Positions 9,184-17,790 of a stretch of 39,785 nucleotides of DNA are shown one piece after another (positions within the stretch are counted from its first letter, which is position 1; each line of letters opens with the position of its first letter). The notes under the pieces are model-generated. The model had not been told where the DNA came from, searched no databases, and worked only from the letters and a program-made list of their open reading frames with translations. The translations under genes and the position numbers were made by a program. Origin of the DNA: Thermoplasmata archaeon. GTDB lineage: Archaea > Thermoplasmatota > Thermoplasmata > Thermoplasmatales > Thermoplasmataceae. The stretch is from assembly GCA_021797555.1 (NCBI GenBank), contig JAJZZM010000010.1, forward strand, positions 1 through 39,785, read 5' to 3'.

Positions 9184-10398
9184 TTATAAATTAAATATTT
9201 TATTTATTTTATCAATTAAAAATTGATTATCTGTTATATCATTGATGTACCCAATAAAACCATTTACTATTAGATCTTTGGATTCTTCCTCGTTCAGTCC
9301 CCTTGACCTCAGATAGAATATCTGATCAGGGTCTAAACTGGATATTGATGATGAATGCTTCGATTTTGTATCATTATTTTTTATTAATAATGCAGGTTTT
9401 GAATTGCCCTTTCCGTTTTCAGACATTAGAAGAATTGCCGATCCATAGAATCCCGTAGATTTTATGCCCTCCGGTTCAATATCAATATTGCCCCTGTGCA
9501 TTGTGGAGCTATGATCGAACACAACACCTTTAATGTTTATGTCACAGTTTGAATATTTTCCATACTGTAAACTTGAATCCCAGATATCCATTTCCTGAAA
9601 ATCCTTTGATATATTCACACCGTATGATTTCATTGTTGTGTTATTATACATCTTGCTTTCATGGTTATAAAATACTTTTTTTGCGCCGGCATTTACATCT
9701 ATTATTTTTATTTCAGAATTGTTATATAATGTTGGCCTTAAATATGTTATATTTGTTATATTATTTCCCTCGTTCTGTATATAATTGTATGTAACCTTTG
9801 AATTTTCCTCACAGAATAAATATATATTCCGCCCATGGACTCCATCGCCATTATTTTCCTTTTCATATATATCAGTAATTTCAACATTTGAATTCTTTCC
9901 GGCAATTATTACATTTTTAAATGAAAATGAGGAATTGGAATCCTGCAATGATTCTATTTTTAATTCAATTTTTGTATTATCAGGAATATATATGAAATAA
10001 CCATTTTCGTATGAAAAGTTTATCAAATATTCACGATTATACTGCCCGAACTCCTTATCAACGTATTTGTTGAACAATTCATTTTTTTCAACAAATGCAT
10101 TTTTCATGTTTGATATGTATATATCATCCCTTTTGTTTTTTATCTTAAATTCTGAATCAGTAACAGTTAAATCAAAATCAGTATCTATTTTTTCATCCTT
10201 TTTCACACTTATTGATAATTCTCCATGTGCCATTCTTTCAAGCTCTTCCTCTGTTATATGTACGTATTCCTTCCTATCCGGGCTTTCCTTATAGGATGGC
10301 TCAGGATACTTCAGATAATATATATATGCCTGCTTCCTGTATTCTATATCAAATTGCTGAAATCTCTCATTTAATGTATCTAAATAATCTTCAATCAT
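9184..10398 (-). CDS. sufD: Fe-S cluster assembly scaffold subunit SufD
   Basis: SufD pairs with SufB and SufC in the SufBCD complex, which builds Fe-S clusters. The protein (404 residues from the ATG at 10398) has the SufB/SufD beta-helix core (about 160-330) and the C-terminal signature SISSLDPDQIFYLRSRGL near 355-375, followed by the helical tail. The KxKHSSS stretch just before it is the region of the functional His of E. coli SufD. I place the start at ATG 10398 because GGTGAT, ending 4 bases before it, serves as Shine-Dalgarno; the alternative GTG at 10410 lies inside that signal. It follows sufB by 15-27 bases, as the last gene of the sufCBD operon. Confidence 0.88.
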   Translation of the reverse strand: MIEDYLDTLNERFQQFDIEYRKQAYIYYLKYPEPSYKESPDRKEYVHITEEELERMAHGELSISVKKDEKIDTDFDLTVTDSEFKIKNKRDDIYISNMKNAFVEKNELFNKYVDKEFGQYNREYLINFSYENGYFIYIPDNTKIELKIESLQDSNSSFSFKNVIIAGKNSNVEITDIYEKENNGDGVHGRNIYLFCEENSKVTYNYIQNEGNNITNITYLRPTLYNNSEIKIIDVNAGAKKVFYNHESKMYNNTTMKSYGVNISKDFQEMDIWDSSLQYGKYSNCDINIKGVVFDHSSTMHRGNIDIEPEGIKSTGFYGSAILLMSENGKGNSKPALLIKNNDTKSKHSSSISSLDPDQIFYLRSRGLNEEESKDLIVNGFIGYINDITDNQFLIDKINKIFNL

Positions 10399-10425
10399 AA
10401 ATATCACCAAAAAATTAAAAAAAAT

Positions 10426-12933
10426 TTATCCTACAGCACCCATTTTTGACATTTCCAGTTTTACTAACCTGTTCATCTCAACTGCAAATTCCATGGGTAT
10501 TTCTTTCATTATATCATCCATGAATCCAAGGACTATCATTGATGATGCTTCATCCTCGCTCAGTCCCCTTGACCTCAGATATGTTAGCTCTTCTGTTCCT
10601 ATTTTTCCAACTGTTGCTTCATGGCTGAATGTTGCTGTGGGCTCATATATTTCATCATAAGGATAGGTATAGTTCTTTGAATCATTATTTATTAATAATG
10701 CATCGCACTGTACATGGCTTTTTGCGTTTTTTGCACCCTCATTCATTCTTACCAATCCACGGTATGCCGTTAATCCATCATCCAGGCTTATTGATTTGGA
10801 TACGATCCTTGATGTTGTGTCAGGTGCCATATGTATGGCTTTTCCCCCGGCATCCTTAAATGTCCCTTTTGTTGCCAATGTTATCTGTAGATTAGAGGTT
10901 GATGCCCCCCTTCCCCTTAAGTATGATGATGGATATATCATTGTTACCTTTGAACCAAGTTCCCCAGTAACCCAGTCCATATGGGCACCTTCATCTACCC
11001 ATGCTCTTTTGACAGGCAGGTTATATACACTATCGGACCAGTTCTGAACACTTGTATATTTTACATCTGAATATTTTCTTGCGTATATTTCAACTATTGC
11101 CGTATGTAATGAGCTCGTATTGTATTTCGGAGCAGTGCAGTTATGAACAGCGAATCCCTTTACCAGATATGAATCATCTGTTTCAACTTCAAGATTATAT
11201 ACAATATCATTGTATTCTTCACGCTCAATCTTCTTTATTGGGACATAATAATAGTTATTTTTATGCCTTACCCTGCTGAATTTTATATTTTCGGTATATT
11301 CTATTATATATTGTTCTTTTCTTTTAATTGATCTACCTTTCATTTTATCACTGGAAGCAGGCCTAATCATTATACTTGCAAATATGTTATTCCTTGAAAG
11401 CATTTCCTGGATCTGCAGTGCAAGGGTTCTGCTTGTTGTAGCTGCCCTTACCATTTTTGATTTTCCTTTTTTCATGTATACATTGCCATCACCTTTCAGA
11501 TAATAGTCTATTAAAAATTTCTGCTTTTCCTTTGGAAGTTTCATAACATTATCTGAAAAGACCTTTTTATCTGCGTATTTTCCACCATTTTTAAAGCAGA
11601 ATTTTATCAGTGATTTTGAGTATGTTGACACTGTATAGTATTTCTTCCTTGACATGTATATATTTGCCTGCTCACCGATTCCCTTTATCGTATCATACAA
11701 ATCATATGCAATTTCCTTCTCCTTATCTGAGTCTCCAAATGAAAACACCATCTGTTCCATTTTCAATGATGTATTAAATGATATAGAGCCTTCTGCCATG
11801 TACAGTCCAAGAATTTTCAGCATATTTTCATTTATGGAATCGTCATCTTTAGTTGCCACAGGAGATACATATACTATGAAATCTCCCTCACTAAGTTCAT
11901 CTGTTCTTCTGTAAACCGGTTCTACTTCCATTAATTTTTTAGTTGAAATTTCATCATACCCATTTCTCCTCCTGGATATAACATCCTCTTTCTTTATACT
12001 TAAAACTGGGTGTTCCGATGTTGCCTTAAAAGCATTTCCTGGAGATAACGGTATAATTTTGTACATAAATCCGTTGTAAGGATGCACATATTTTCTGGTG
12101 ATTTTCCTTTTGTTTCCAGTATTGGAAATAACATCATTGCCTGTAAGTAATTCATCTATTCTGACAAATTTATCTCCCTGGCTTACCAGCTCATCTTCTG
12201 GCAAGCATCCTTCTATGTAGTGAACTTTTGCCCCTTCATCTGCAACTACTATTGTGTGCTCGAACTGCCCGCTCTGTTCACCGTTTAATCTGAAATATGT
12301 CTGCAATGGCATATCTATTGTAACATTTTTAGGTACATATAAAAATGAACCTCCTGACCATACTGCACCATTTAAAGCTGCAAATTTATTATCGCTTGGC
12401 GGTATTGCCTTGCAGTAATAATCCTTTACTAAATCAGGGTATTTCTGTATTGCTGTATCTAAATCTGTAAATACTACTCCTTTATCTTCCCATTCTTTTT
12501 TCAGGCTTGCATAAACACCCTCACTGTCATACTGTGCTACAGATCCTGCCAAATATTTCTGTTCCATCTGCGGAATCCCTAATTTATTGAAAGTGTCCTT
12601 TATTTTATCTGGCACATCATCCCAGTTCTTCGCCTTTGATTCGCCGGGTTTTGTATAGTACGTAAGTTCATCAAAGTTTATCTCGGATAAATCCGGGCCC
12701 CATGTCGGCATTGGCTTTGATAAAAATATATTTAGAGACTTTAGCCTCATTCTTCTCATCCAGTCAGGTTCATTTTTTATATCTGATATTTCATTAACGA
12801 CTTTTTCGTTTAGGCCCTTGCCTGTGGAATAAACCGGATTTATTTTATCATAAAATTCGAAATCCGATTTTTTGCTATGTTTTAAACTTTCAGTTAATTT
12901 TTCTATTTCTTCATCCTTACTATAATCTTCCAT
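10426..12933 (-). CDS. sufB: SufB, Fe-S cluster scaffold, interrupted by an intein
   Basis: The main scaffold of the SUF system. Read from ATG 12933 the precursor has 835 residues. Residues 1-242 and 599-835 are the SufB exteins, about 479 residues when joined, a normal SufB length. Residues 243-598 are an intein. SufB signatures are AVWSGGSFLYVPK, VVADEGAKVHYIEG | CTAPKYNTSSLHTAIVEI, the conserved Cys in SHVQCDALLIN, and YLRSRGLSEDEA at the end. The ATG at 12933 follows GAGTGAT. The in-frame GTG at 12942 is inside that signal and overlaps the sufC stop, so it is the weaker choice. Translation is likely coupled to sufC. Active SufB requires removal of the intein. Confidence 0.93.
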   Translation of the reverse strand: MEDYSKDEEIEKLTESLKHSKKSDFEFYDKINPVYSTGKGLNEKVVNEISDIKNEPDWMRRMRLKSLNIFLSKPMPTWGPDLSEINFDELTYYTKPGESKAKNWDDVPDKIKDTFNKLGIPQMEQKYLAGSVAQYDSEGVYASLKKEWEDKGVVFTDLDTAIQKYPDLVKDYYCKAIPPSDNKFAALNGAVWSGGSFLYVPKNVTIDMPLQTYFRLNGEQSGQFEHTIVVADEGAKVHYIEGCLPEDELVSQGDKFVRIDELLTGNDVISNTGNKRKITRKYVHPYNGFMYKIIPLSPGNAFKATSEHPVLSIKKEDVISRRRNGYDEISTKKLMEVEPVYRRTDELSEGDFIVYVSPVATKDDDSINENMLKILGLYMAEGSISFNTSLKMEQMVFSFGDSDKEKEIAYDLYDTIKGIGEQANIYMSRKKYYTVSTYSKSLIKFCFKNGGKYADKKVFSDNVMKLPKEKQKFLIDYYLKGDGNVYMKKGKSKMVRAATTSRTLALQIQEMLSRNNIFASIMIRPASSDKMKGRSIKRKEQYIIEYTENIKFSRVRHKNNYYYVPIKKIEREEYNDIVYNLEVETDDSYLVKGFAVHNCTAPKYNTSSLHTAIVEIYARKYSDVKYTSVQNWSDSVYNLPVKRAWVDEGAHMDWVTGELGSKVTMIYPSSYLRGRGASTSNLQITLATKGTFKDAGGKAIHMAPDTTSRIVSKSISLDDGLTAYRGLVRMNEGAKNAKSHVQCDALLINNDSKNYTYPYDEIYEPTATFSHEATVGKIGTEELTYLRSRGLSEDEASSMIVLGFMDDIMKEIPMEFAVEMNRLVKLEMSKMGAVG
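11140..12207 (-). other. SufB intein with LAGLIDADG homing endonuclease domain
   Basis: A 356-residue intein, reading Cys1 (CLPEDELV) to His-Asn (GFAVHN), followed by the extein Cys of CTAP. Splicing blocks are visible: block A with Cys1; block B with TSEH, where the Thr and His are the usual pair; block F/G DDSYLVKGFAVHN with the penultimate His and terminal Asn. Two LAGLIDADG motifs (ILGLYMAEGS about 132 residues into the intein, FLIDYYLKGDG about 231) have acidic residues (Glu, Asp) in the catalytic positions, so the endonuclease may still cut. The +1 residue is Cys, giving a Cys/Asn/Cys class 1 intein. SufB inteins have been listed for Ferroplasma, as I recall, so the host gene is not novel. 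Confidence 0.93.
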
Positions 12934-12938
12934 AATTA

Positions 12939-13682
12939 TCACTCCGTTATCCAGTCGTATCCTTCATCTTCTATTTTATCGGATACACTTTTATCTCCAT
13001 TCATTACTATTCTGCCATCTTTTAACACATGCACAAATTCAGGCCTTATATCCTTTAATATCCTCTGGTAATGTGTTATTATCAGGAATCCAACATGCTG
13101 GTCATGCATTTTTTTAATTTCTGCGGAAACAAGCTTCAGTGCATCAACATCCAGACCTGAATCTATTTCATCAAGTATTACTATTTTTGGTTTTAATACA
13201 ACCATTTGGAGTATTTCAAATCTCTTTCTTTCCCCTCCCGAGAAACCATCATTTATTGACCTTGATATAAACGATTCGTTCATATCTATATCTTTCATTG
13301 TGCTTTTTACCATATTGAAGAAATCCTTTAATGACATTTTCTCTTCTGGGTATAAATTATTATATGCCATTCTTAAAAATGTCGATATCTTTACACCGCT
13401 TATAGAAATGGGACTCTGAAATGCAAGGAATAAACCTGCTTTTGCCCGATCTTCTGGAGCTGCATATGTCATATCCTTATTATTGATTAATATTTTTCCT
13501 GATATAATTTTATAGTTTGGGTGACCTATTAATACCTCGCCCAATGTGCTTTTGCCTGCACCATTTGGTCCCATCAGGGCATGAATTTCCCCAGATTTTA
13601 CTGTAAGGTCTATGCCCTTAAGTATCTCTTTATCTTCAACGTTTGCCTTTAAGTTTTTAATTTCAAGTACTGTTTCATTCAT
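12939..13682 (-). CDS. sufC: SufC, ATPase of the SufBCD complex
   Basis: A 247-residue ABC-type ATPase that drives conformational change in SufBD during Fe-S cluster assembly. Walker A GPNGAGKST lies near 38-46, the Q-loop in LAFQSPI near 88, the ABC signature SGGERKR near 150, Walker B IVILDEIDSGLD near 170 and the switch His in THYQR near 204. FQSPISISGV and the SGGERKRFEILQM form are specific to SufC rather than transporters. It is the first gene of the operon; its TGA overlaps the upstream in-frame GTG of sufB by 4 bases. Confidence 0.95.
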   Translation of the reverse strand: MNETVLEIKNLKANVEDKEILKGIDLTVKSGEIHALMGPNGAGKSTLGEVLIGHPNYKIISGKILINNKDMTYAAPEDRAKAGLFLAFQSPISISGVKISTFLRMAYNNLYPEEKMSLKDFFNMVKSTMKDIDMNESFISRSINDGFSGGERKRFEILQMVVLKPKIVILDEIDSGLDVDALKLVSAEIKKMHDQHVGFLIITHYQRILKDIRPEFVHVLKDGRIVMNGDKSVSDKIEDEGYDWITE

Positions 13683-13705
13683 TAATGTATTATTACAAAT
13701 TCCTA

Positions 13706-13729
13706 TTTAAACATTTTATTATGTTTAAA
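13706..13729. promoter_or_regulatory. inverted repeat over the sufC promoter (candidate operator)
   Basis: TTTAAACA at 13706-13713 and TGTTTAAA at 13722-13729 are perfect inverted 8-mers separated by 8 bases. On the minus strand the sufC TATA-like GTTTAAATAG occupies about 13704-13713, roughly 25 bases before the sufC ATG. A protein bound here would therefore block the suf operon. The obvious candidate is the SufR-like product of the divergent gene at 13785. Confidence 0.55.
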
Positions 13730-13735
13730 ATAACT

Positions 13736-13759
13736 AAATACGTATAAGTATTTATATTA
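13736..13759. promoter_or_regulatory. second inverted repeat and TATA box for sufR
   Basis: AAATAC at 13736-13741 and GTATTT at 13748-13753 are inverted 6-mers with a 6-base spacer. The right arm runs into ATTTATATTA (13750-13759), a TATA-like element about 30 bases before the ATG of the SufR-like gene. This suggests autoregulation, separate from the operator over sufC. Confidence 0.4.
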
Positions 13760-13784
13760 AAAAATAATATATAAGTGATAAGAC

Positions 13785-14438
13785 ATGGAAGAGATTGTAA
13801 ATGATTATCTTGGTGCCAGTAAAAGCTCAATATTAAATTCATTATTATATGACGATAAAACTTTAGATGAACTAGCAGTTATATTGAAAATAAATAAAAA
13901 TGCTGTTAAAGAACATATGAACTATTTAGAAAATAAAAATTTAGTATCGCCATATTTTTTAAAAGTAAAAACTGGAAGGCCTAAGAAATACTATAAATTA
14001 ACAGAAAGGGGAATGCAGATTTTCCCAAAACAGTATATTAACTTTTCATCCTTGTTATTAAAGGAAATAGAAAATGAATTCGGAACTGTTAAACTTAATA
14101 ACATATTAATGAGAATTGCCGATAAAATGGTACATGATATAGATTCAAACAATATGTCCTTAAAACTGTTGTCAAGAGATCAAAAGATTGAAAAATTGAA
14201 AGACTATGTAAATATATTAAATAAGCTCGGATACTATGCAAAAATGGAAATCGATGGCAACTGTGTAAAGATAGTAAGGCATAACTGCATATTTTATGAA
14301 CTTGCAAAAAATAATAAGGATCTTGTATGCGGATCCTTGGAAAAATCAATGATAGATGATTCCCTGGGCAACAATTTCACATTACTGGAAAATTTCCCGG
14401 ATGGCGATAATAAATGCGTTGTAGAAATTAAATTATAA
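13785..14438 (+). CDS. SufR-like winged-helix regulator with C-terminal cysteines
   Basis: A 217-residue DNA-binding protein. Residues 5-80 form a winged helix (SSILNSLLYD, TLDELAVILKINKNAVKEHMNYLENKNLV, then a wing with KTGRPKKYYKLTERG). The C-terminal part carries Cys160, Cys168, Cys182 and Cys211; the 168-182 pair has the C-x13-C spacing known from SufR proteins and ends in a form (YELAKNNKDLVC ... KCVVEI) typical of that family. SufR binds an Fe-S cluster and represses suf genes when clusters are plentiful. Divergent placement 102 bases from sufC supports this role. Cluster binding is inferred, not seen. Confidence 0.78.
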   Translation: MEEIVNDYLGASKSSILNSLLYDDKTLDELAVILKINKNAVKEHMNYLENKNLVSPYFLKVKTGRPKKYYKLTERGMQIFPKQYINFSSLLLKEIENEFGTVKLNNILMRIADKMVHDIDSNNMSLKLLSRDQKIEKLKDYVNILNKLGYYAKMEIDGNCVKIVRHNCIFYELAKNNKDLVCGSLEKSMIDDSLGNNFTLLENFPDGDNKCVVEIKL

Positions 14439-14509
14439 TAATTTATTAAAATTAATAATATTTTTATTTTTTAAAAAATTGCTGGAAATTAAAGGTAATT
14501 TAAAAAATT

Positions 14510-15649
14510 TTAAGATTTATTGAAGTAATTTCCTATTTTTGAAATTCCATCTTTTATTGTTTCCTCGGATGCTGCATATGATAGCCTGAAATGCTTCTCT
14601 GCACCGAATGGGCTTCCTGGAGTAACAATAACATTTTCCTTTTCAAGCAGGTCCATTGCTAATTCATTAGATTTTTTATTTAAATCATATTCAGGAAAAA
14701 CATAAAATGCCCCTTCAGGTTCATATAATGATAAATTATTTATTTCTTTTAGCATAGATACTGCCAATTCCCTTCTTTTATTGAATTCGTTTTTCATTTC
14801 AATAACACTTTTTTCATCGTCTAAAGCATATAATGCACCATACTGCGATATTGATGGGGCACATGTCAATGTCTGCTGCTGTATTTTATTTGATGCTTTT
14901 ATTATTTCTTCAGGTGCAACCATATATCCAATACGCCAGCCTGTCATTGCATAACTTTTGGAAAAGCCACTAACTGTTACCGTCCTTTCCTTCATTTCCT
15001 CAATGCTGCCCGGAGAAAACATTTTTCCCTTATAAATCAAATCCTCGTATATTTCATCTGAGATTAAATATAAATTATTTTCAATGATAAAATCAGATAA
15101 TTTTCTTAAAGATTTTTCTGAATAAACCTTGCCCGTGGGATTTACAGGATTATTTAACATGAATACCTTTGTTTTCGGTGAGACATATTTTTTCATTGAA
15201 TCAAAATCAAATTCATAATTGTTATCTGTTTCGAACGTTACCACTTTTCCACCATTCAGTGTGATGATATCGGGATAGGAAACATAATAGGGTGAAGGCA
15301 TCAAAACCTCATCACCTTCATCTATTATTGAATATAATGCTAAATTTAATGAAAATTTTGTTGGTGTAACAAGTATATTTTTTGCTTCTGCATCAATATT
15401 GTTCTTTTTCTTCATTTTCTCTGCTATTTTTTTCCTTAATTCTATTATTCCGGCAGATGGTGTATAATGAGTTTTACCTTCAAGTGCCTCCGCATATGCA
15501 TAATCTATAATTTTCCTGGGCGTCGTAAAATCTGGCTCACCAATGCCGAAATTATATATTGTTTTTCCCTGTGCTTTCAATTCTGCTGCCTTATTGGACA
15601 TGCTTACTGTTGCAGATTCATTAATTTTATTTACCCTTGACGATACCAT
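14510..15649 (-). CDS. PLP-dependent aminotransferase, aspartate aminotransferase-like (class I/II)
   Basis: A 379-residue fold-type I PLP enzyme that moves amino groups between an amino acid (probably Asp, or an aromatic or branched one) and 2-oxoglutarate. Family marks are FGIGEPDFTTP near 34-44, NNPVNPTG near 166-173 (Asn170), SDEIYEDL near 197 (Asp198), the Schiff-base Lys231 in SGFSKSYAMTGWRIGY, and FRLSYAAS near 358, with the Arg that binds the substrate carboxylate. Substrate range cannot be read. It is a single gene lying tail to tail with sufR. Confidence 0.9.
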   Translation of the reverse strand: MVSSRVNKINESATVSMSNKAAELKAQGKTIYNFGIGEPDFTTPRKIIDYAYAEALEGKTHYTPSAGIIELRKKIAEKMKKKNNIDAEAKNILVTPTKFSLNLALYSIIDEGDEVLMPSPYYVSYPDIITLNGGKVVTFETDNNYEFDFDSMKKYVSPKTKVFMLNNPVNPTGKVYSEKSLRKLSDFIIENNLYLISDEIYEDLIYKGKMFSPGSIEEMKERTVTVSGFSKSYAMTGWRIGYMVAPEEIIKASNKIQQQTLTCAPSISQYGALYALDDEKSVIEMKNEFNKRRELAVSMLKEINNLSLYEPEGAFYVFPEYDLNKKSNELAMDLLEKENVIVTPGSPFGAEKHFRLSYAASEETIKDGISKIGNYFNKS

Positions 15650-15937
15650 TATATCTAATTAATTATTAATTTATAATGTTTATTATTAAAAATAGGAACA
15701 TTTAATGAATTATTAAAAATTTTGTCTTCATATTTTCAAGTTTAAACTCTTTTATTTATAGTTATATTATGGTGATTGCATCATAAACTTCCTTACAATC
15801 TATTTTGCTTTTGTTTTTATGTTAATCTGCCATATAATATGTACCGGAAATGATCATAATAAAAATTATTATAAAAATACATTAATTAATGGCAATCCAT
15901 GCAATATATGTAATAACATATTATAATAAAATTATAA
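15650..15937. other. 288-base intergenic region, no gene seen
   Basis: The gap separates the aminotransferase start from the merA end. It is AT-rich with several stops in every frame. A short palindrome (ATATGT-AATA-ACATAT, about 15905-15922) near the merA 3' end could be a terminator-type hairpin. TGATTGCATCA near 15772 is a small imperfect palindrome. Nothing further can be assigned. Confidence 0.35.
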
Positions 15938-17308
15938 TTATTCCATACAGCAGCTCATTTTTGATATATCCCTTATGAATGATTGACCTGCTATTTTTAT
16001 TGATTCTGCCACGGTCGGAAATACATGGCTTGAATTGATTATATCATTGTATGTTAATTTATTCTGTATTAAATACACGCCTTCTATTATAAATTCTGCC
16101 GCGTTTGGTGCCAGTACCTGCACACCAATAATTGTACCATTTTCGTCCGAGATAACCTTTGCAATACCATCATTTGATTTTAATATGTTTGCCTTAACAA
16201 CATTTTTAAGATCTATTTTCCTTATATTGTATTTAATGTTCATGGATTTTAGTTCCTTTTCTGTATAGCCAACAGAGGCTACGTTTGGATCACAGAATAC
16301 AACCCACGGCACATTTTTTATATTTACTGTTTTTTCTGAGCCAAAAATATTTTCAGCGGATACTGCGCCCTCTTTTCCTGCTAAAGTTTCAAGCTTTAAT
16401 TCCTGATCGACACAATCACCGGCAGCGTATATATTTTCATTTGAAGTTTTAAAGTATTTGTCAACAATTATACCCCTGTTGTTAAATTTTATTCCGGCTT
16501 TGTTTAAATCCAGATCATCTATATTTGGTATTCTGCCTGTTGCAACTATTATTTCATCAAAATTTACCGAATTATTGCCATAGAATAATGTTTTACTTTT
16601 TATTTCATTGATATTTACGCCGGTATGAAATTTTATGCCATGATTTTCCATTATTTTCCTTAAATTATCTGTTATATCCTCATCAAATCCCTTTAAGATT
16701 CTATCGGACCTATTAAAAATGTGCACTTCAGACCCAAAATTGGAAAACGCATATGCAAGTTCAATTGCAACTTCTCCAGATCCAAGGATTACAAGTTTTT
16801 CAGGTATTTTTCTTATATTCCAAATATTTTCACTCGTATAATAATCAGTTAGGCCCTTTATATCCGGGATAAATGTCTTTGACCCTGTAGCAATCAAAAA
16901 ATTAAATGCAGTTATCCTATCATTATTTACGGCAACCGTATTTTTATCAAGAAATTTTGCCTTGCCATCATATAAATCTATATTATCGAAGTTTTTTATT
17001 ACTTTTTCATATTTTTCTTTTCTTTCATCTGAAACAAAGCCGTTCAAAGATTCCATAAATTTATCGAAGTCAATGCTTGCATCCGCCTTTATGCCATCAT
17101 ATAATGGCTTTTTTGCCATTTCAAAGTTTTTTGATGCCTCTATTAAGTATTTTGATGGCACGCAACCTACATTTACACAGGTTCCACCTATAGGCCCATA
17201 GCCTATCATTGCTATTTTTATCTGGTTTGAGGTTAATTCGCTTATTTTAATTGCTGCAGAGAATGCTGCTGCACCCTTTCCAATTATTGCAAGATCGTAT
17301 TCACTCAT
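15938..17308 (-). CDS. merA: mercuric reductase, MerA
   Basis: This flavoprotein reduces Hg(II) to volatile Hg(0) with NAD(P)H. In the 456-residue protein, the FAD site (IIGKGAAAFSAA) is at about 8, the redox disulfide Cys44/Cys49 is in GGTCVNVGCVPSKY, the NAD(P)H site is LVILGSGEVAIELA near 170, and the second FAD site is IYAAGDCVD near 290. The C-terminal Cys pair (Cys453, Cys454 in DISKMSCCME) receives Hg and separates MerA from lipoamide dehydrogenase. The Tyr after FP that lies near the metal in Tn501 MerA is not present here (FPTVAES). The usual N-terminal metal-binding domain is missing and is encoded by the preceding gene, which overlaps by 8 bases. Confidence 0.9.
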   Translation of the reverse strand: MSEYDLAIIGKGAAAFSAAIKISELTSNQIKIAMIGYGPIGGTCVNVGCVPSKYLIEASKNFEMAKKPLYDGIKADASIDFDKFMESLNGFVSDERKEKYEKVIKNFDNIDLYDGKAKFLDKNTVAVNNDRITAFNFLIATGSKTFIPDIKGLTDYYTSENIWNIRKIPEKLVILGSGEVAIELAYAFSNFGSEVHIFNRSDRILKGFDEDITDNLRKIMENHGIKFHTGVNINEIKSKTLFYGNNSVNFDEIIVATGRIPNIDDLDLNKAGIKFNNRGIIVDKYFKTSNENIYAAGDCVDQELKLETLAGKEGAVSAENIFGSEKTVNIKNVPWVVFCDPNVASVGYTEKELKSMNIKYNIRKIDLKNVVKANILKSNDGIAKVISDENGTIIGVQVLAPNAAEFIIEGVYLIQNKLTYNDIINSSHVFPTVAESIKIAGQSFIRDISKMSCCME

Positions 17309-17534
17309 CCTTTACACTCCTTACCTGTGCTTTATAATGTGTTTTTGTGAATACATCAAGCTTTTCTAATTCTTTTGGATTAACGCTGTCATCGGCTTTT
17401 ACAGTTGCTTTTCCATCCTTTAGTGATACATAAACATCCTTAACGCCAATAGCAGATTTTAAACCCTCTGTTACGTGTGCTACACAATCATCGCATGTCA
17501 TTCCATAAACTTTTAATTCTATATTTTTTGCCAT
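17301..17534 (-). CDS. heavy-metal-associated (HMA) domain protein, free-standing NmerA/MerP-like carrier
   Basis: A 77-residue ferredoxin-like HMA protein with the metal motif GMTCDDC (Cys14, Cys17) and the expected beta-alpha-beta-beta-alpha-beta pattern. It has no signal peptide and so should act in the cytoplasm. It overlaps merA by 8 bases. In many MerA proteins this domain is fused to the N-terminus and delivers Hg(II) to the catalytic cysteines, so here the two parts appear to be made separately. A copper chaperone role (CopZ-like) is the alternative, but the merA neighbour favours mercury. A TATA-like AATATAAA (plus-strand 17558-17565) lies about 28 bases upstream of the start. Confidence 0.85.
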   Translation of the reverse strand: MAKNIELKVYGMTCDDCVAHVTEGLKSAIGVKDVYVSLKDGKATVKADDSVNPKELEKLDVFTKTHYKAQVRSVKDE

Positions 17535-17761
17535 AATTGCTATATTAGATGACAGTATTTATATTATTAAGTAAATAAAAGTTTACCTGTATTCTGACAT
17601 AATTTATACCGTAATTCCTGAAATTATTATACCTTTAATAATTTATATATATTGCAATGCAAATATAATATTACATATTTTCTAATGTCGTATATTAAAC
17701 ACAATAATTGAGCAATAAATATTAAAAAATAACTAAATGTTATTTAATATACTTTAGCAAA

Positions 17762-17770
17762 TTTTATATC
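17762..17770 (+). promoter_or_regulatory. TATA box of the OFOR operon
   Basis: TTTTATATC is centred about 25 bases before the ATG at 17791, the spacing of a leaderless archaeal promoter. Confidence 0.55.
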
Positions 17771-17790
17771 TTAATAATGATTGTATTATT

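Noticed and set aside
15938-17308. dihydrolipoamide dehydrogenase
   Set aside because: The C-terminal Cys-Cys pair and the HMA gene in front are marks of mercuric reductase; the lipoamide His-Glu ending is absent.
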